From: Coriaria nepalensis
Lineage: Eukaryota; Streptophyta; Magnoliopsida; Cucurbitales; Coriariaceae
DNA: 64,000 nt
Assembly (NCBI GenBank): GCA_027186245.1
Contig: CP114481.1
Location: 56,242,569 to 56,306,568, forward strand
Direction of reading: 5' to 3'
Within the stretch, counting starts at the first letter, position 1. Every line of letters starts with the position of its first letter. A program made the position numbers and the translations under genes. The notes under the pieces are model-generated. The model saw nothing but the letters and a program-made list of their open reading frames with translations, was not told where the DNA came from and did no database searches. Positions 1 to 10,930 of the stretch are shown in pieces.

Positions 1-1168
1 GATCATTCCATGTATGATTTCCCTCGCTCCAGTTAAATTGATGATGATGATCATGACCGTTTCCTTGGCCACTCAAGAATTTCCTTGATGCATCATGATT
101 CCTCTGATTCTCTTCCATTTTAATTGTAGCACCACTATTATCAAACGGCTTAGACAAGTTACAGACACGATTAACACCTTGATCGAACGTATATAAACTA
201 GAAACGCCAGGCGGTTCCAAATTAGTCAAGAATGGAAACTGCTGCACTTGATTCCATCTCCACTGCTCTGGAATATTCCCCGCACCAGTCCCTTGCGCGA
301 TCGTTGCTAACACTTGGGGCTGATTACTACTTAATCCCGAAAAATTAAAACCGTAATCGCTATTACTTAGGTGATGTAAAGAGGGTAGAAAAGGTAATTG
401 AGGTGATGCTGTGGGGGCAAAATAACCAATTACATGAGGATCGGCCGCGCAGCCATTAGAAGAAACCGTACTCGTAGAGCTTGAACCGCCATGATGAGCA
501 GCTTGGGGTAGTACCTGAAGGTCAATAGCTGGAGATTTTGATCTACTTGATCGACTCTTGCTTGATCGTTTGTTTCTTCTACACCCTCCACCTACCGGAA
601 CGTTCCTAAGCGCACCTCCTCGGGTCCAGTAACGGCGGCAAGTCTTGCAGAAGTGACGTGGCTGAGTCAGACTGTAGTTATTGAAGTAACAGAACTTGGT
701 GTTTGTTGATTCGCATCTCGGACATTTTAGGACCGCTTCTGGTGGAGGAATCTTTGCCAGCCGGGCTCGATCGGTGGTTGAACCAGGCCTAATACTTGAG
801 TTCGCGCCCGGCCCGCCTCCAGCTGATACTGGAGGTAGGAGCTGAGGGTTGATACCCTGATCATCATGATGAACACCGTTTCCGAGCACAACTCCAGGTG
901 GTTGCTGATCATTTGCTGCTTGCTGGATATAAATGGAAGAAGGAACGTTAAAGATCAAAGAAATGGAGTATATTCAAGAAGAGATGTAAAAGGGGAAAAA
1001 AAAAAAAAGGTAGGAATATATGAATTTGAATTTGTATGTTTGATATTTGGCTTTTTTGACGAAGAAGCTAGGTAGATAAAGAGGAAAGGCTTAATACTAA
1101 TAATAATTAGTTACCTGTTGTGTCCAGTTGGGTGGATCCAGATAGACGGGAATAGATGAGAAAACCAT
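1..1168 (-). CDS. Dof-type (C2C2) zinc-finger transcription factor, partial
   Basis: Two-exon gene cut by the left edge. Exon 1 (1168-1115) encodes [18 protein letters not shown], a start shared by a clade of plant Dof proteins (DOF3.6/2.4/5.1-like). A GT-AG intron (1114-923) joins in phase 0 to exon 2 (922 to the window start). The Dof finger lies at about residues 85-113, with the CX2CX21CX2C ligands C85, C88, C110 and C113, followed by the conserved [19 protein letters not shown] segment and a basic Lys/Arg/Ser run that is probably part of the nuclear signal. Downstream sequence is rich in Gln, Asn, Pro and Ser, as in Dof activation regions, and includes [11 protein letters not shown]. Dof proteins bind AAAG cores in promoters; this clade often acts in vascular or organ development. 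The stop codon is outside the window. Family certain; exact subgroup less so. Confidence 0.95.
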
Positions 1169-1297
1169 GGTTATAATTCCTCCCACCCCCAAGCTTTTAC
1201 TCTTTCTCTTTTGTGTAAAGGTTTGGTGGTGGAGAATCACATCAACATGGGGTGGAGTTGCAGAGAGAAAATTAAAAAGAGAATTAAAGAGAAGGAA

Positions 1298-1314
1298 AGA
1301 GAGAGAGAGAGAGA
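1298..1314. repeat. (GA)n microsatellite
   Basis: Pure GA dinucleotide run in a purine-rich tract, about 130 bp upstream of the Dof start. On the Dof sense strand it is a CT repeat, typical of plant 5' leaders and core promoters. Confidence 0.85.
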
Positions 1315-2396
1315 ATTAAAGATGAGAAGAAGACGGAAAGATAAAGGAGAAGCTTGTATGGTTATTTATTTTGTTCCATATTGTTCTCTCATCTCCCATA
1401 TGATACCTCCCCCACTTTCTTTTTGTTTTATTGATCAATTTGAATTAACTAGGGTTTGCAATTGGGGAAGGAGTGACGTGTAATTTTCTTAGTCTTTAAG
1501 CTTCCTTCTACCCTTTTTTGTGCTGTTTGAAATTGGCCCTAATATTAATAATGCCCATGCATGGTGACAGAAAAAAAACAGAAACCCTAATTGAGTTTTA
1601 TTTTTTTATTTTTTAAAAAGGTTATAGTGGGAATGAAAAGTGACAGTCGAATATTGTAACTTTGGCTCTAATTTGTTTCTGCAACATCTGTAGAATAATA
1701 ATGTTACATATTAAAGCAGTTAATTTATAAATATAATATATAGTGAAGATTAATGTACGCAAAAAATGACTACGTCTAATCTATATATATAAGATATAGT
1801 AGCTAGCCGACACTAATTAGTAATGCTAATCATATAGGATATAATCTGTAATAAATGTGTGCTAGCTAATTATCATGTGAAGCTCGAGAAGGAAATTCTT
1901 CCCACTTTTACGGGACCAGTTTGTGATGACGTGTGCATCTGATATAAAGCATTAATGATGTTATGTATCTCTAATTTGCTACTAATTGATTGCAGCATTA
2001 ACATTTAACAGCCATTGATAGCTATGATCACGGTGACCTTAATGAAAGATGCATCATTTATTGCATTGCCAACCTAGATTGTAGGAAATGCCCGTTTTCA
2101 AGAGGAGAATAGATTGATTGATTGATTTCTCTACGGACGTGTGCATGAATATATGCTAACTATGTGCTCCATTTTCACTGGATATATGGTCCTGATCAAG
2201 TCATTTATACATGAGTTAATGAACTTACACATCTCGTAATGAATTCAGCATTACTCAACGAAAATCTGGAAAAATTCCTACAGCTAGCTATAGCTTGTAA
2301 GAACGGCCAAAACTATTGATATGAGTTCTAAATTTTCATAGTTCGGTAACTTTCAATGAAAGCTAGGGCTAGATTTTTCATAAGCTCGAAATGAAA

Positions 2397-2417
2397 ATAA
2401 ATAAATAAATAAATAAA
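2397..2417. repeat. (AAAT)n microsatellite
   Basis: About five perfect AAAT/TAAA units in AT-rich intergenic DNA. Confidence 0.85.
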
Positions 2418-2886
2418 GATAAAATTAATTAGGTACAAGGTAAAAGTGGTGGGTGGGTGGGGGAGACAATTAGCCGCCGGCAGCGGATGGATAGAAGAAG
2501 ACTAGTTTGATGATGATCATCAGCAGATGCTTACGGTCGATTTCTTACATTTTTTCCTCTCCACACACACATCATACATGCCACGTGAGATCAAATCGGG
2601 CCCCACACAAACACTTGTTGTCTGTTTGTCTACCCCAAAAAAGAACTCAACTATACCCATAGAATTAAGAAAGCTAAATAGCTCGAACAAAGTAATTAAT
2701 ACGCATGTCATGATTTGGTTTGAAATTATGTTCATTGTTGAATTGTTTGATGCCTTTTTTAGACCTAATTTATAAAGTAGAGGAAGGTAAGTAAAGGAAT
2801 CGCTTGGTTGCATTTTATGCAATTCCAAAATGGGGTCCTCGCACTGCACAACGTAATTTGCTTTATTGATGAATTAATGTAAAATG

Positions 2887-2931
2887 TGTTGGCAAAGCAT
2901 GTTGGCAAAGCATGTTGGCAAAGCATGTTGG
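2887..2931. repeat. 13-bp direct tandem repeat, 3.5 copies
   Basis: TGTTGGCAAAGCA occurs three times head to tail without mismatch, followed by TGTTGG of a fourth copy. The perfect identity suggests recent expansion. Confidence 0.95.
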
Positions 2932-3767
2932 CTTTCACTTACCAATAATGTTTTGTGCTTCATTCAGCACGATATGACATCAAATCAACGATCTACCTTT
3001 CAGTTTTCAAAATAAGGCCTTCCTACGTTTGGACATATTGTATAACTAAGCACACCGGGCCGGGTTTTGAATATTTGAATAATAAGAATAAGAAATTAGT
3101 AAAGCTGAAGTTAACTTTATTCGGTTGCAGTTAATTATAGTTACTGATAAGGCTGAAAAGAAAGAAAAAAAAAAAAAACAAAAAAAAAACATGTGCTTCA
3201 GATTTCTCTCACTTTCTTTGGCAAACAAAACTGTATTTTACAATTACATATGTTGTCCATCCAATATTAAAACGACCCCTAATCACTACAAAACTAATTA
3301 CTAAACGATATATAAAGTATCTGATATTAGTAATCAATCAATCAATCATAATTATATATATTTGTTTCGTGATGATTCTAAACAAGTTACTATATAAATT
3401 GATATACACGTGAAAATGAGAATGTAAATATGAATGCAATTATATCTAGATATAATGACATTATAAGGTTTTAACTTTTGAGTGGAGTGGGAATCTAATT
3501 CCTCCCTATCTAATCAAAGTATCAAACTCCATTATCTGTCATCATGCAAAAAGCTTAACCACTCATACATATTCACATTCACATATGTATATGTATAGTT
3601 GGAAAGCAAAGCAGAGAAACTTTAGCTTGCAGCTTTTGCCACCAGCCCATAATTCATACAACCGTATCATCTGTTACGTGCTATCTATGTCATATATACA
3701 TATTATGTTTATATATATATACCTTAAAGTTGTAACCCATGCAAGAGAAATCTCATTCTTGATCGCA

Positions 3768-3788
3768 TTCACGTGATAATCACGTGAA
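3768..3788. promoter_or_regulatory. Paired G-boxes in a perfect inverted repeat
   Basis: TTCACGTGAT and its reverse complement ATCACGTGAA are separated by one base. This gives two CACGTG G-boxes whose centres are 11 bp apart, about one helical turn. G-boxes are bound by plant bZIP and bHLH (PIF/MYC) factors. The site is about 430 bp upstream of the GGB relic and 2.6 kb upstream of the Dof gene; which gene it served cannot be told. Confidence 0.6.
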
Positions 3789-3942
3789 GTTCATCCTAAG
3801 GTAGATATCGGTTTCTTTTTCATTCTTTGTTCATTCTTTCAACCTGCCAATAGCTAAGTTTGATTAGTCTTATTCCTAACTTTTTCTTTTGGGTCTCAAT
3901 CATGGTGTTTTCGTTGAAAATATTGGATTGTGCTGTTGTTCA

Positions 3943-4039
3943 TGGGCTACAATTTGGGCCATCCTGCATACTAATCTACATTTGTCCAACTTGGGCTCAC
4001 CTGAAGTAAATTATTTGTGGCCCAAATAAAGATTGGGCT
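3943..4039. promoter_or_regulatory. Cluster of five site II (TGGGCY) motifs
   Basis: Three TGGGCT, one TGGGCC and one reverse GGCCCA lie within 100 bp, about 180-280 bp upstream of the GGB start codon. In plants, clustered TGGGCY elements mark promoters of housekeeping and cell-cycle genes (TCP factor sites). It is probably the surviving promoter of the GGB locus. Confidence 0.55.
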
Positions 4040-4221
4040 TCATCTGAAAAAAAAAACCCCAATTAGACGATATGGCTCGCTAGGATTAGGAACAACTAAC
4101 ATAAACTTCATTACTTCCTAAAACACTTCCGGTAGTAACATAAAATCAAGACATTCATTAAGACGTTCTGTTTACACGAACGTCGGCGAAGCTCCGAAGA
4201 ACGCTGGACTACAGTTCTGCC

Positions 4222-6252
4222 ATGTATTCCGATTGTAAGCATTCGGACCCTTCATCAACATCGTTTTCTTCATTTCCGACATTTGATAGAGATCTTCATG
4301 TAACATTCATGGAGATGATGTACGAGATGCTTCTATCACCGTACCAGAGTCAAGAGATCAATCGTCTCACTCTCGCCTACTTTGTCATCTCCGGCCTTGA
4401 TCTCCTCCAAGCCCTAGATCGTGTACGTACTATTTCACTAATCTCGTTTACCTTTCCTTGAAGATTCTCTTGATCGAAGAGGATTAGAATTTGACTGAAG
4501 TGAAAAAAATAAATAAATAAAGAAAAGAAAAAAAAGTCCAATCCCGTTGGTACTTAGAGCTGCAGGATGTTTACATTCAGCTTCTGATAAATGTGTAGCT
4601 GCTATAAAGCCATGTTTTCTGAATTTCTTAGGGTGGACAAGGACGTGGTTGCAAGCTGGGTTTTTAAACTCAGCCTAGAAATGAAGCTGAATTAGACGAT
4701 TCCAATCTTTCTGGAGGATTCTATGGGAACATAACTTCACAGTTTAATCAGATGATAATGGGGTAAGAGAGTCCATATGAAGTCATCACAGTCATAAGAA
4801 AAAGGATCTTTTGGAGTCAAACTTATGAACAACCCCGTCTCTTTATAACTACATATTTGGTTTTATCTTTGTATAGGTTGTCGCTAACAATAACAATGGT
4901 TGTCATTTGGCAGCACATACTCTGCCCACGCCATACTAAAGATTGTTGGTTATAACTTCTCAGAGATTGACTCCGGATCTATATTGACATCATTGAGAAA
5001 CCTACAACAACCTGATGGGAGGTACTACCCCCCCCCCCCCCCCCACCCCCCCCGCCCTTTTTTTTTTTCTTTTTTCTAATCTGATCTTCTTTAGCTTTAA
5101 GGTTTTCTTCTTATTTTTCTGCTTTATGCCCACCCATATTGGGGCTGAGACTGATCTCCGATTCACTTATTGTGCATGTAAGAGAAATTCTTGTTATGGG
5201 ATTGTTTTATTTAACAGTATTATAGGATTTTGCTTTGTCTAGCTGATCTTTCAGCTGCCATTTGTTATATGTTGGGGAATTGGAGGGGCATGGACAGGGA
5301 GAAAGCGAAAGAGTACATATTAAGTTGCCAGGTTTGTTTGCCAAACAACTTATCTCATTCTCTATTTCTTCCCTCTTTTCAACAATATGGAAAAATCTAT
5401 ACTTACTGCTTGACATGCACTGATATGATAGTTATGAATATATCTTTCAGTCATATGACGGTGGCTCTGGTCTGACTCCTGGTTCAGAATCTCATGGTGA
5501 GTTTGGAATATCTTGTAATCATTGATATCTGATAATAATGTATCGGTGATATACGGTGGCTCATATTTTTTCGTAAGTGATATTTACCAATGGTTTCATA
5601 TTAGCGGCTCAGGTGGTGGTACTTACTGCGCTGCTGCATCTCTTCGGTTAATGGGATTCCTTGAAGACGAAATTATCTCCAAGAGTGCTCCATCTACCAT
5701 ACTGGATGTGCCATCACTGCTGAATTGGTGCTTGTGGTTTTTTTATCCCCCTCTTCTAACTCAATGACAATAAGTTGAACAATGTATGAATATCTGTACC
5801 TAACAATTGGACAGTATGGATTTTTTATTTATTTCTTGGTCTGCCTTGTTTTCTCTTTCCTTCCATGACTTCTGTTTACATGGTTGTTTCCGAAGAGTGA
5901 TTAATTTCTTTTTGTAATTTGTTTCTGTGCTGTAGAAGCAGGCAGCTGATGGCGGATTTCAAGGTCGAACAAACAAGCCTAGCCACACATGTTACTCATT
6001 TTGGTGAGGTAAATACAACCTTGTTAATTGGAAAAGGGACAATCCATAAGTTGTTTCCTTTGTTGCTTTCTGGGTTTGCATATTCTTTGGTCATCCTAAG
6101 ATAAGACTGCACTTCTCTCTTCGTGAAATTCTATCATTGATTAAATATCCCTCATTTTATTCATTTGCAGTATGGCAGTTTCAGTAAGTTCCCAATGGAA
6201 TTGCCGGATTTGTATCATTCCTACTACAGAGTCACTGGATTCAGCCTTCCGT
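4222..6252 (+). pseudogene. GGB: Protein geranylgeranyltransferase type-I beta subunit, decayed copy
   Basis: The intact enzyme (with an alpha subunit) adds geranylgeranyl groups to CaaX proteins such as ROP GTPases. Exon remnants occur in the right order: 4222-4420 (INRLTLAYFVISGLDLLQAL), 4633-4765, 4914-5022, 5125-5193, 5251-5330 (GMDREKAKEYILSCQ), 5451-5495, 5609-5730 (GGTYCAAASLRLMGFLED), 5937-6008 (ADGGFQGRTNKPSHTCYSFW) and 6171-6250 (LPDLYHSYY). Lesions: the exon 1/2 junction gives no open frame; a one-base shift sits near 4670, between VDKDVVASWV and PRNEAELDD; the exon ending near 5730 has no donor in the right phase. The exon that should follow SFW (catalytic-domain helices) is absent from the 160 bp available, and no C-terminal exon is recognisable. 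A C17 run disrupts the sequence after LQQPDG. Remaining introns and good splice sites show it arose by DNA duplication or decay in place, not by retrocopying. Confidence 0.85.
5028..5056. repeat. Poly-C tract (C17, A, C8, G, C3)
   Basis: Long cytosine homopolymer directly after an exon of the GGB relic, followed by a T-rich stretch. It may be a real mononucleotide repeat or an assembly artefact. Confidence 0.8.
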
Positions 6253-7124
6253 AAGAACTTTCTGTCAAACCACACTGTGTTCAACTTGGTGTTTCAGAAT
6301 TTTAGGCCAGTAGGTTCTGACTTGGTATTACATTCCTTATACGACGCGGCCTTGCAACAATAGCCATAGCCACAGTGTAAAGCTGTTTCCATCTGTGAAA
6401 TGCTAAATTGAATTTTATTGTTCTTTCTCTTGTTGTGTGGCAAAAATTCATAATTTTAAGTCTTCTTTCTATACCAATTGTTTATTGCCAAATGAATGCA
6501 TTGTTCTAAGGACATAAAACTACTCCAATAAGAGATAAGAAAAAGTGAGAACAAACGTTCGCTTTAGCCGCAAAAATAAGGATTCGATCCAAACCGTATG
6601 GGTTCGGACATACGGGTCGGAATTGAATAAGGTTATTCTTTTAGACATGTATTGGCTTATTCTGCAAAATGGTAAACTCCAAAAGTAATGCCTATAATGA
6701 ATAATACTAGGCCGAATATGGTAATTACTATTGTACTAAAAATTTGAAATATACAAAAATAACAAAAAGATGAGAAGCTTGATTTAAATTATAATATTAT
6801 ATTAAATTATTAATTATTTTTAAAATTTAAATTTAAAAAATAATAAATTTAATTATATTATCTATAATTAAAACTCTAAAACAAATTTTCTGTAAGGTCG
6901 CCAGAGCAATCAGCAACTGTAAAATGGATCGGTTCCCATTGATTGAAAAAAGAGAAGAAAAAAAACCAAATATGTAAAACCTGCACAATAAATCTAGTGT
7001 CAGAGAATTGTTGATTTGAATGTTGAAGGTGACGAAGTAAATGAGTAGCAGTAAATTGCTAAAAATATTATTATGAAAAAAAAAAAATTGTTAAATCATT
7101 TAACTTAAATGTGATGAAAAGCTC
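6253..7124. other. Intergenic, AT-rich
   Basis: No gene seen. It holds the remnant 3' flank of the GGB relic, a very AT-rich stretch at about 6750-6870, and the 3' flank of the minus-strand membrane-protein gene. Confidence 0.7.
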
Positions 7125-7928
7125 TCAAGACCCTTCTTCCTCTTCTTCTTTTTCCAGGAACTTCATAAGGGAAGCTTTAACTACTCCTCTGTGTTCTGCA
7201 GAACCAGCAAAACCACCCTTATCATTTCCCTCCATTACTTTCCTTCCAAGTTTCTTTTCTGCTTCCACCATGAACTTAAACTTTGGAGGCGGTGAAGACC
7301 TCATCTTATTGAACTCTGCGTCCGATACCAATTCAGAAACCGGATTGAATCTGTACCCTCTGTAACTATCATTGCTATAAAACTCCAAAGGAGTAAGAGG
7401 AGGTGTGAAAAGGGATGGAGAAGCTAGAGGTGTTAAGTAAGGAGTTTCTATTGACTGTCTCAAATCACTAGTGCTCCTACTTACTGACCTCTCTTTCCCA
7501 GCTACTGACTCTAATAAATCTTCCTTTGTTTCTTCCACTATAGTGAAGAGGAATCTAGGGGGCCCACAGAGGTTTTCCATGCTCATCAACTCTGTTTCCA
7601 AGCTTTCCTCCTCTAATGGCAAATTGACCAGGAAGTCCTTGCTTGGTTGCCTTTGAATCTGAGCTTCTGATCCATTCACTTGTGTTTCTGAAGGGCTAAT
7701 GAGCATGGCTTGTGGGTTCAAAGCCATATGGCTCAAGGAAGAGCCCTTGCAACAAAACATGTAGAACAATTCCGTTCTTGGGTTGATCGGGCCGTTTTCG
7801 ATTTCAGAATGGATTGAGATCTTCTTTTTCTTCCACCAGAACATGTAGTAAAGCTCAGCGATTAAAGCCAGGAAAAGGCAGCAGAAAACTACACTAAGTC
7901 CTAGTCCTACACTGCTAAGAGATTTCAT
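7125..7928 (-). CDS. Plant-specific single-pass membrane protein, unknown function
   Basis: Single-exon frame of 267 residues. The N-terminus (SSVGLGLSVVFCCLFLALIA, residues 5-24) is one strong hydrophobic helix, followed by aromatic residues and the basic patch WWKKKK at 31-36. This fits a type I or signal-anchor protein with a cytosolic tail. The rest is hydrophilic and probably disordered: a Glu-rich middle with LCGPPRFLFTIVEE, a Pro/Ser/Thr segment (TPLASPSLFTPPLTPLEFY) resembling a phosphorylation-rich region, and an acidic C-terminus (KFLEKEEEEEGS). I do not recognise a named domain. By position between GGB and ACR9 it probably corresponds to the small membrane protein annotated near At2g39560 in Arabidopsis (from memory). 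Coding bias and length support a real gene. Confidence 0.8.
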   Translation of the reverse strand: MKSLSSVGLGLSVVFCCLFLALIAELYYMFWWKKKKISIHSEIENGPINPRTELFYMFCCKGSSLSHMALNPQAMLISPSETQVNGSEAQIQRQPSKDFLVNLPLEEESLETELMSMENLCGPPRFLFTIVEETKEDLLESVAGKERSVSRSTSDLRQSIETPYLTPLASPSLFTPPLTPLEFYSNDSYRGYRFNPVSELVSDAEFNKMRSSPPPKFKFMVEAEKKLGRKVMEGNDKGGFAGSAEHRGVVKASLMKFLEKEEEEEGS

Positions 7929-9229
7929 CCTTTGCCTCCAAAAACATATCAGAAATCTAAGGCACCCATTTGGCTCTTTTGCAAGAATGATCCAATCCAG
8001 ATAAAAGTGTAGGTAAAAAAAGCTTGCCTCGAATTTTCGTCGAGCAGATGGCAGGCGTATAGAGAAAAAAAACCAGACGAGAAACTCGGACTCTTAACTG
8101 AAACGAAATAGTATCACACTCATTGCAATTTCTTTTGCAATTTGAATTCAACCTCCTTATCACGAGAAGACCAGAAGTTCTTCTGTTAAGACATCACCCA
8201 CCAGACAGAAAATAAAGTGAAAAAATAAACACTTTATCTGCCATGAAATCACTCCATTGAATCATGAGGCATGATTAGAGCAATAGCCTTTTTCACTTTA
8301 AGCCCACTAGACTACAAACTAGAAAGTCCCACGAGTCTGCAGCGACATTTTCTTCAACAACCAAATTAAAATTTATTTTTATTTTTTATAGTTCTTCATT
8401 TGGTTAAAAACTGGTGTCTTTTCGAAATGCACAGAAACTGGGAGGCGAAAACAGCAAAAGTGTTAAAAAGAAAAACGAAGAAACAAAAAACAAAGACTTG
8501 TAAACAGCTTATGGTTGGGAGGTCGGCTCCTTCAAGTGATGTTCACATGGAAATCAGAAACAGGTGAAAGGGAATGTCATTTGTTTATTACTTACCACAT
8601 GTTTGCATAATACTACGTGAGTCTGCCTTCAAGCATTATCTTGGTAAAAAAAAAAGAAAAAAAAAAAAGAAAGAAGGAATACATGATCCTAAAGAAAAGC
8701 ATATTATCTCTATTTTCTACTTTTTTTTGTTTTGTTTTCTTGTCTCTTATTGGAAGCAAAACTGGCGGTCGGTCCCGAACCCAGATAAAGGAGGAGACTT
8801 GGTGTTAGACATGTGAAAGTCAATTGCAAAAGAATCCATCACATCCCTCGCATGTAAATTGGCTAAGGCGTCCATCACTATAAGTCATACGCTATATCTA
8901 CGCTCGGTTATATTGTCAAATGAGCAAGGCGTGCTACAACGCCGTCCCGGTTGTAATATTAAATAGGCAAGGGTTCTTATGCTATATTAGACGGAGCGAT
9001 TAAATAAATTATATCAAACTATAATTAGAAAAATTAAATTAATCTCATAAAACATAAGAATATTAATGAGTAAGTCAATAAAATTAGTAGATGTTATGCA
9101 TAAAAATAAAGTAAATATAATTTATTTTCAAGAGATAAAGTGAAAGAGAAACAAAGTTAAGGATTTAGGAGAATAGTTCAAACTTCTTTATTTAGGAATG
9201 GACAAAACTAAGAATAATGTATGAATAAT
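7929..9229. other. Intergenic: 5' flank of the membrane-protein gene
   Basis: No gene is supported. The first few hundred bases are the minus-strand leader and promoter. Poly-A and poly-T stretches lie at 8645-8740. AT-rich DNA beyond 8.9 kb grades into the LINE relic. Confidence 0.65.
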
Positions 9230-10930
9230 GGTGAAAAAGCATATAGAGATACAGTAATTGTTGTTATGAGATTTGAGGATAGTATTTTGAGCATAAATTT
9301 ATCATTAGTGCATATGTACCCTAAATGAAATAAAATGATGAGATTAAGAAAGACTTTTGGGATATTTTGGGAGATAACTTTAATAGAATCCTCATTTTGA
9401 ATAAGATTTTCTTAGGTGGCGATGTAAATGATCATGTAGGTAAGGATAGGGTTAGATATGAGATGATTCATGGAGGTCAACGTTTTGGAGTTCTAAATAA
9501 TATGTAGGTTTTTATTTTAGATTTTGCCTTACTTAATGATTTTTGTATGGTAAATACTTTTTTATAAGAAGATGGAGGATCATTTAGTAATCTTTAAGAG
9601 TATGTATAATATAAGTCAAATTAATTATTTTCTTATTATGAGAATAGATATAGGTATGTGTAAGATTTGTAAGGTGATACTAGGAGAGTGTTTAATGACC
9701 CATAGGTTATGAATCTTTGATATTTGTCTTATGAGCATGAATAAAGTAGATAAAAGTTAAATTAGGCCGATAATTAAGTAGATAAAAGTTAAACTAGGTT
9801 GATAATTAAGTGTTAGACTTTGAAGGGAAATATATACCAGACTTTTAGAAATAGGGTATTCAATAGTCAACTAATTTTAGAAGGTTGTGAGAATGAGGTT
9901 TAAATATAAGATTAATAGCTCTGAGCTTTTTTAACATATAGCTAACCATATTAGGAGTGAGGCGAGGGAAATACTTTGAGAGGCTAAATGAATGAGAAAA
10001 CGTAATCATGAGACATTGTGGTGGAACAATAAACTGCAATAAGCAATTAGGAAAAATAAAACACGGTTCAAAAATTAGCAAAAAGATAGAGATCAATGAT
10101 TGTATGAGTTTTATAAACAAGTTAAGAAACTTAGTAGTAAAGTAGTATGAGATGTTAAGAAGAGAGCATATGATAATTTGTATCATAAATAGGCTATGTA
10201 CAAAAGAATGAGAGAAATATATCTCTAAGATAACAAAAGTTAGAGATCATAAATCTAAGTATTTAAATAATGTTAGGTATGTAAAGAATGAAGATGACAG
10301 AGTTCTAATGCAGGATAAAATTATTTTAGGTAAATGAATGAATTACTTCAAGGTTCTATTAAATATGACACTTACATATGGGTTAAACTTAAAGGGATAT
10401 AATTCACTAAAAGAGAGGAATCAAGTGTTCTATCGTAGGTTAGTGCTAAAAAAGTAAGAGAAATCTTGAAAATGATGAAAAATGGGGAAAGCAGTTAGAT
10501 CATATACTATATCAATTAAGGTGTGAAAGTGTCTGAGATAAATGTGAATCAAATAACTAACTAGACTCTTTAATAAGATTTTAGATACTATGAAAATATT
10601 AGAATCATAGAGACATAATATTGTGATACAAATTTATAAGAATAATTGAGATAAACAAGATTGCTCAAATTATAGAGAGATAAAATTTATATCATATAAT
10701 AAAACTTTGGAAGATTGTTATAAAGCAGAGACTTAGGAATATCACAACTGTATCAGAAAATCAATTTAATTTTATGCTGGATATATATACGATGAAAATA
10801 ATATTCTTAATCAGATAAAAATTTAAAAATATAATGAAAAATAAAAGAGAATATATGTAATTTTTATTGATGGTATAAATGTTAATTTTTATTTTCCCTT
10901 TGAGCAATTAAGAAGTTGTTATGGATAGAT
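9230..10930 (+). mobile_element. Decayed RTE-like LINE (endonuclease, then reverse transcriptase)
   Basis: No frame is open, but joining short stretches over three plus-strand frames gives an endonuclease and then an RT in the order of plant RTE-clade LINEs. Endonuclease traces at about 9290-9720: GGDVNDHVGKD, HGGQRFGVLNN, ILDFALLND, MEDHLVIFKS, INYFLIMRIDIGMCKICKV and GECLMTH. Linker at about 10000-10200: HETLWWNN and KKRAYDNLY. RT traces at about 10600-10890: IQIYKNN, CSNYREIKF and VIFIDG, matching the usual I-P-I-Y-K-N-K, C-x-N-Y-R-G-I-K and V-F-I-D-L-E-K-A-Y-D motifs. Dozens of stops and many C-to-T changes show an old insertion. Neither target-site duplication nor 3' tail could be fixed. 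Confidence 0.82.

Larger units (their letters stand above)
1169..4221. other. Intergenic: Dof upstream region
   Basis: About 3 kb without a supportable gene. It holds the leader and promoter of the minus-strand Dof gene (a GA run close to its start codon is CT on the sense strand), short tandem repeats, a double G-box near 3.77 kb and a cluster of TGGGCY motifs near 4.0 kb. Open frames here are short, low-complexity and match nothing I recognise. Confidence 0.7.

Noticed and set aside
6580..6640. GGATTCGATCC with a short hairpin, tRNA-like T-arm
   Set aside because: No acceptor stem, A box or anticodon arm can be drawn around it.
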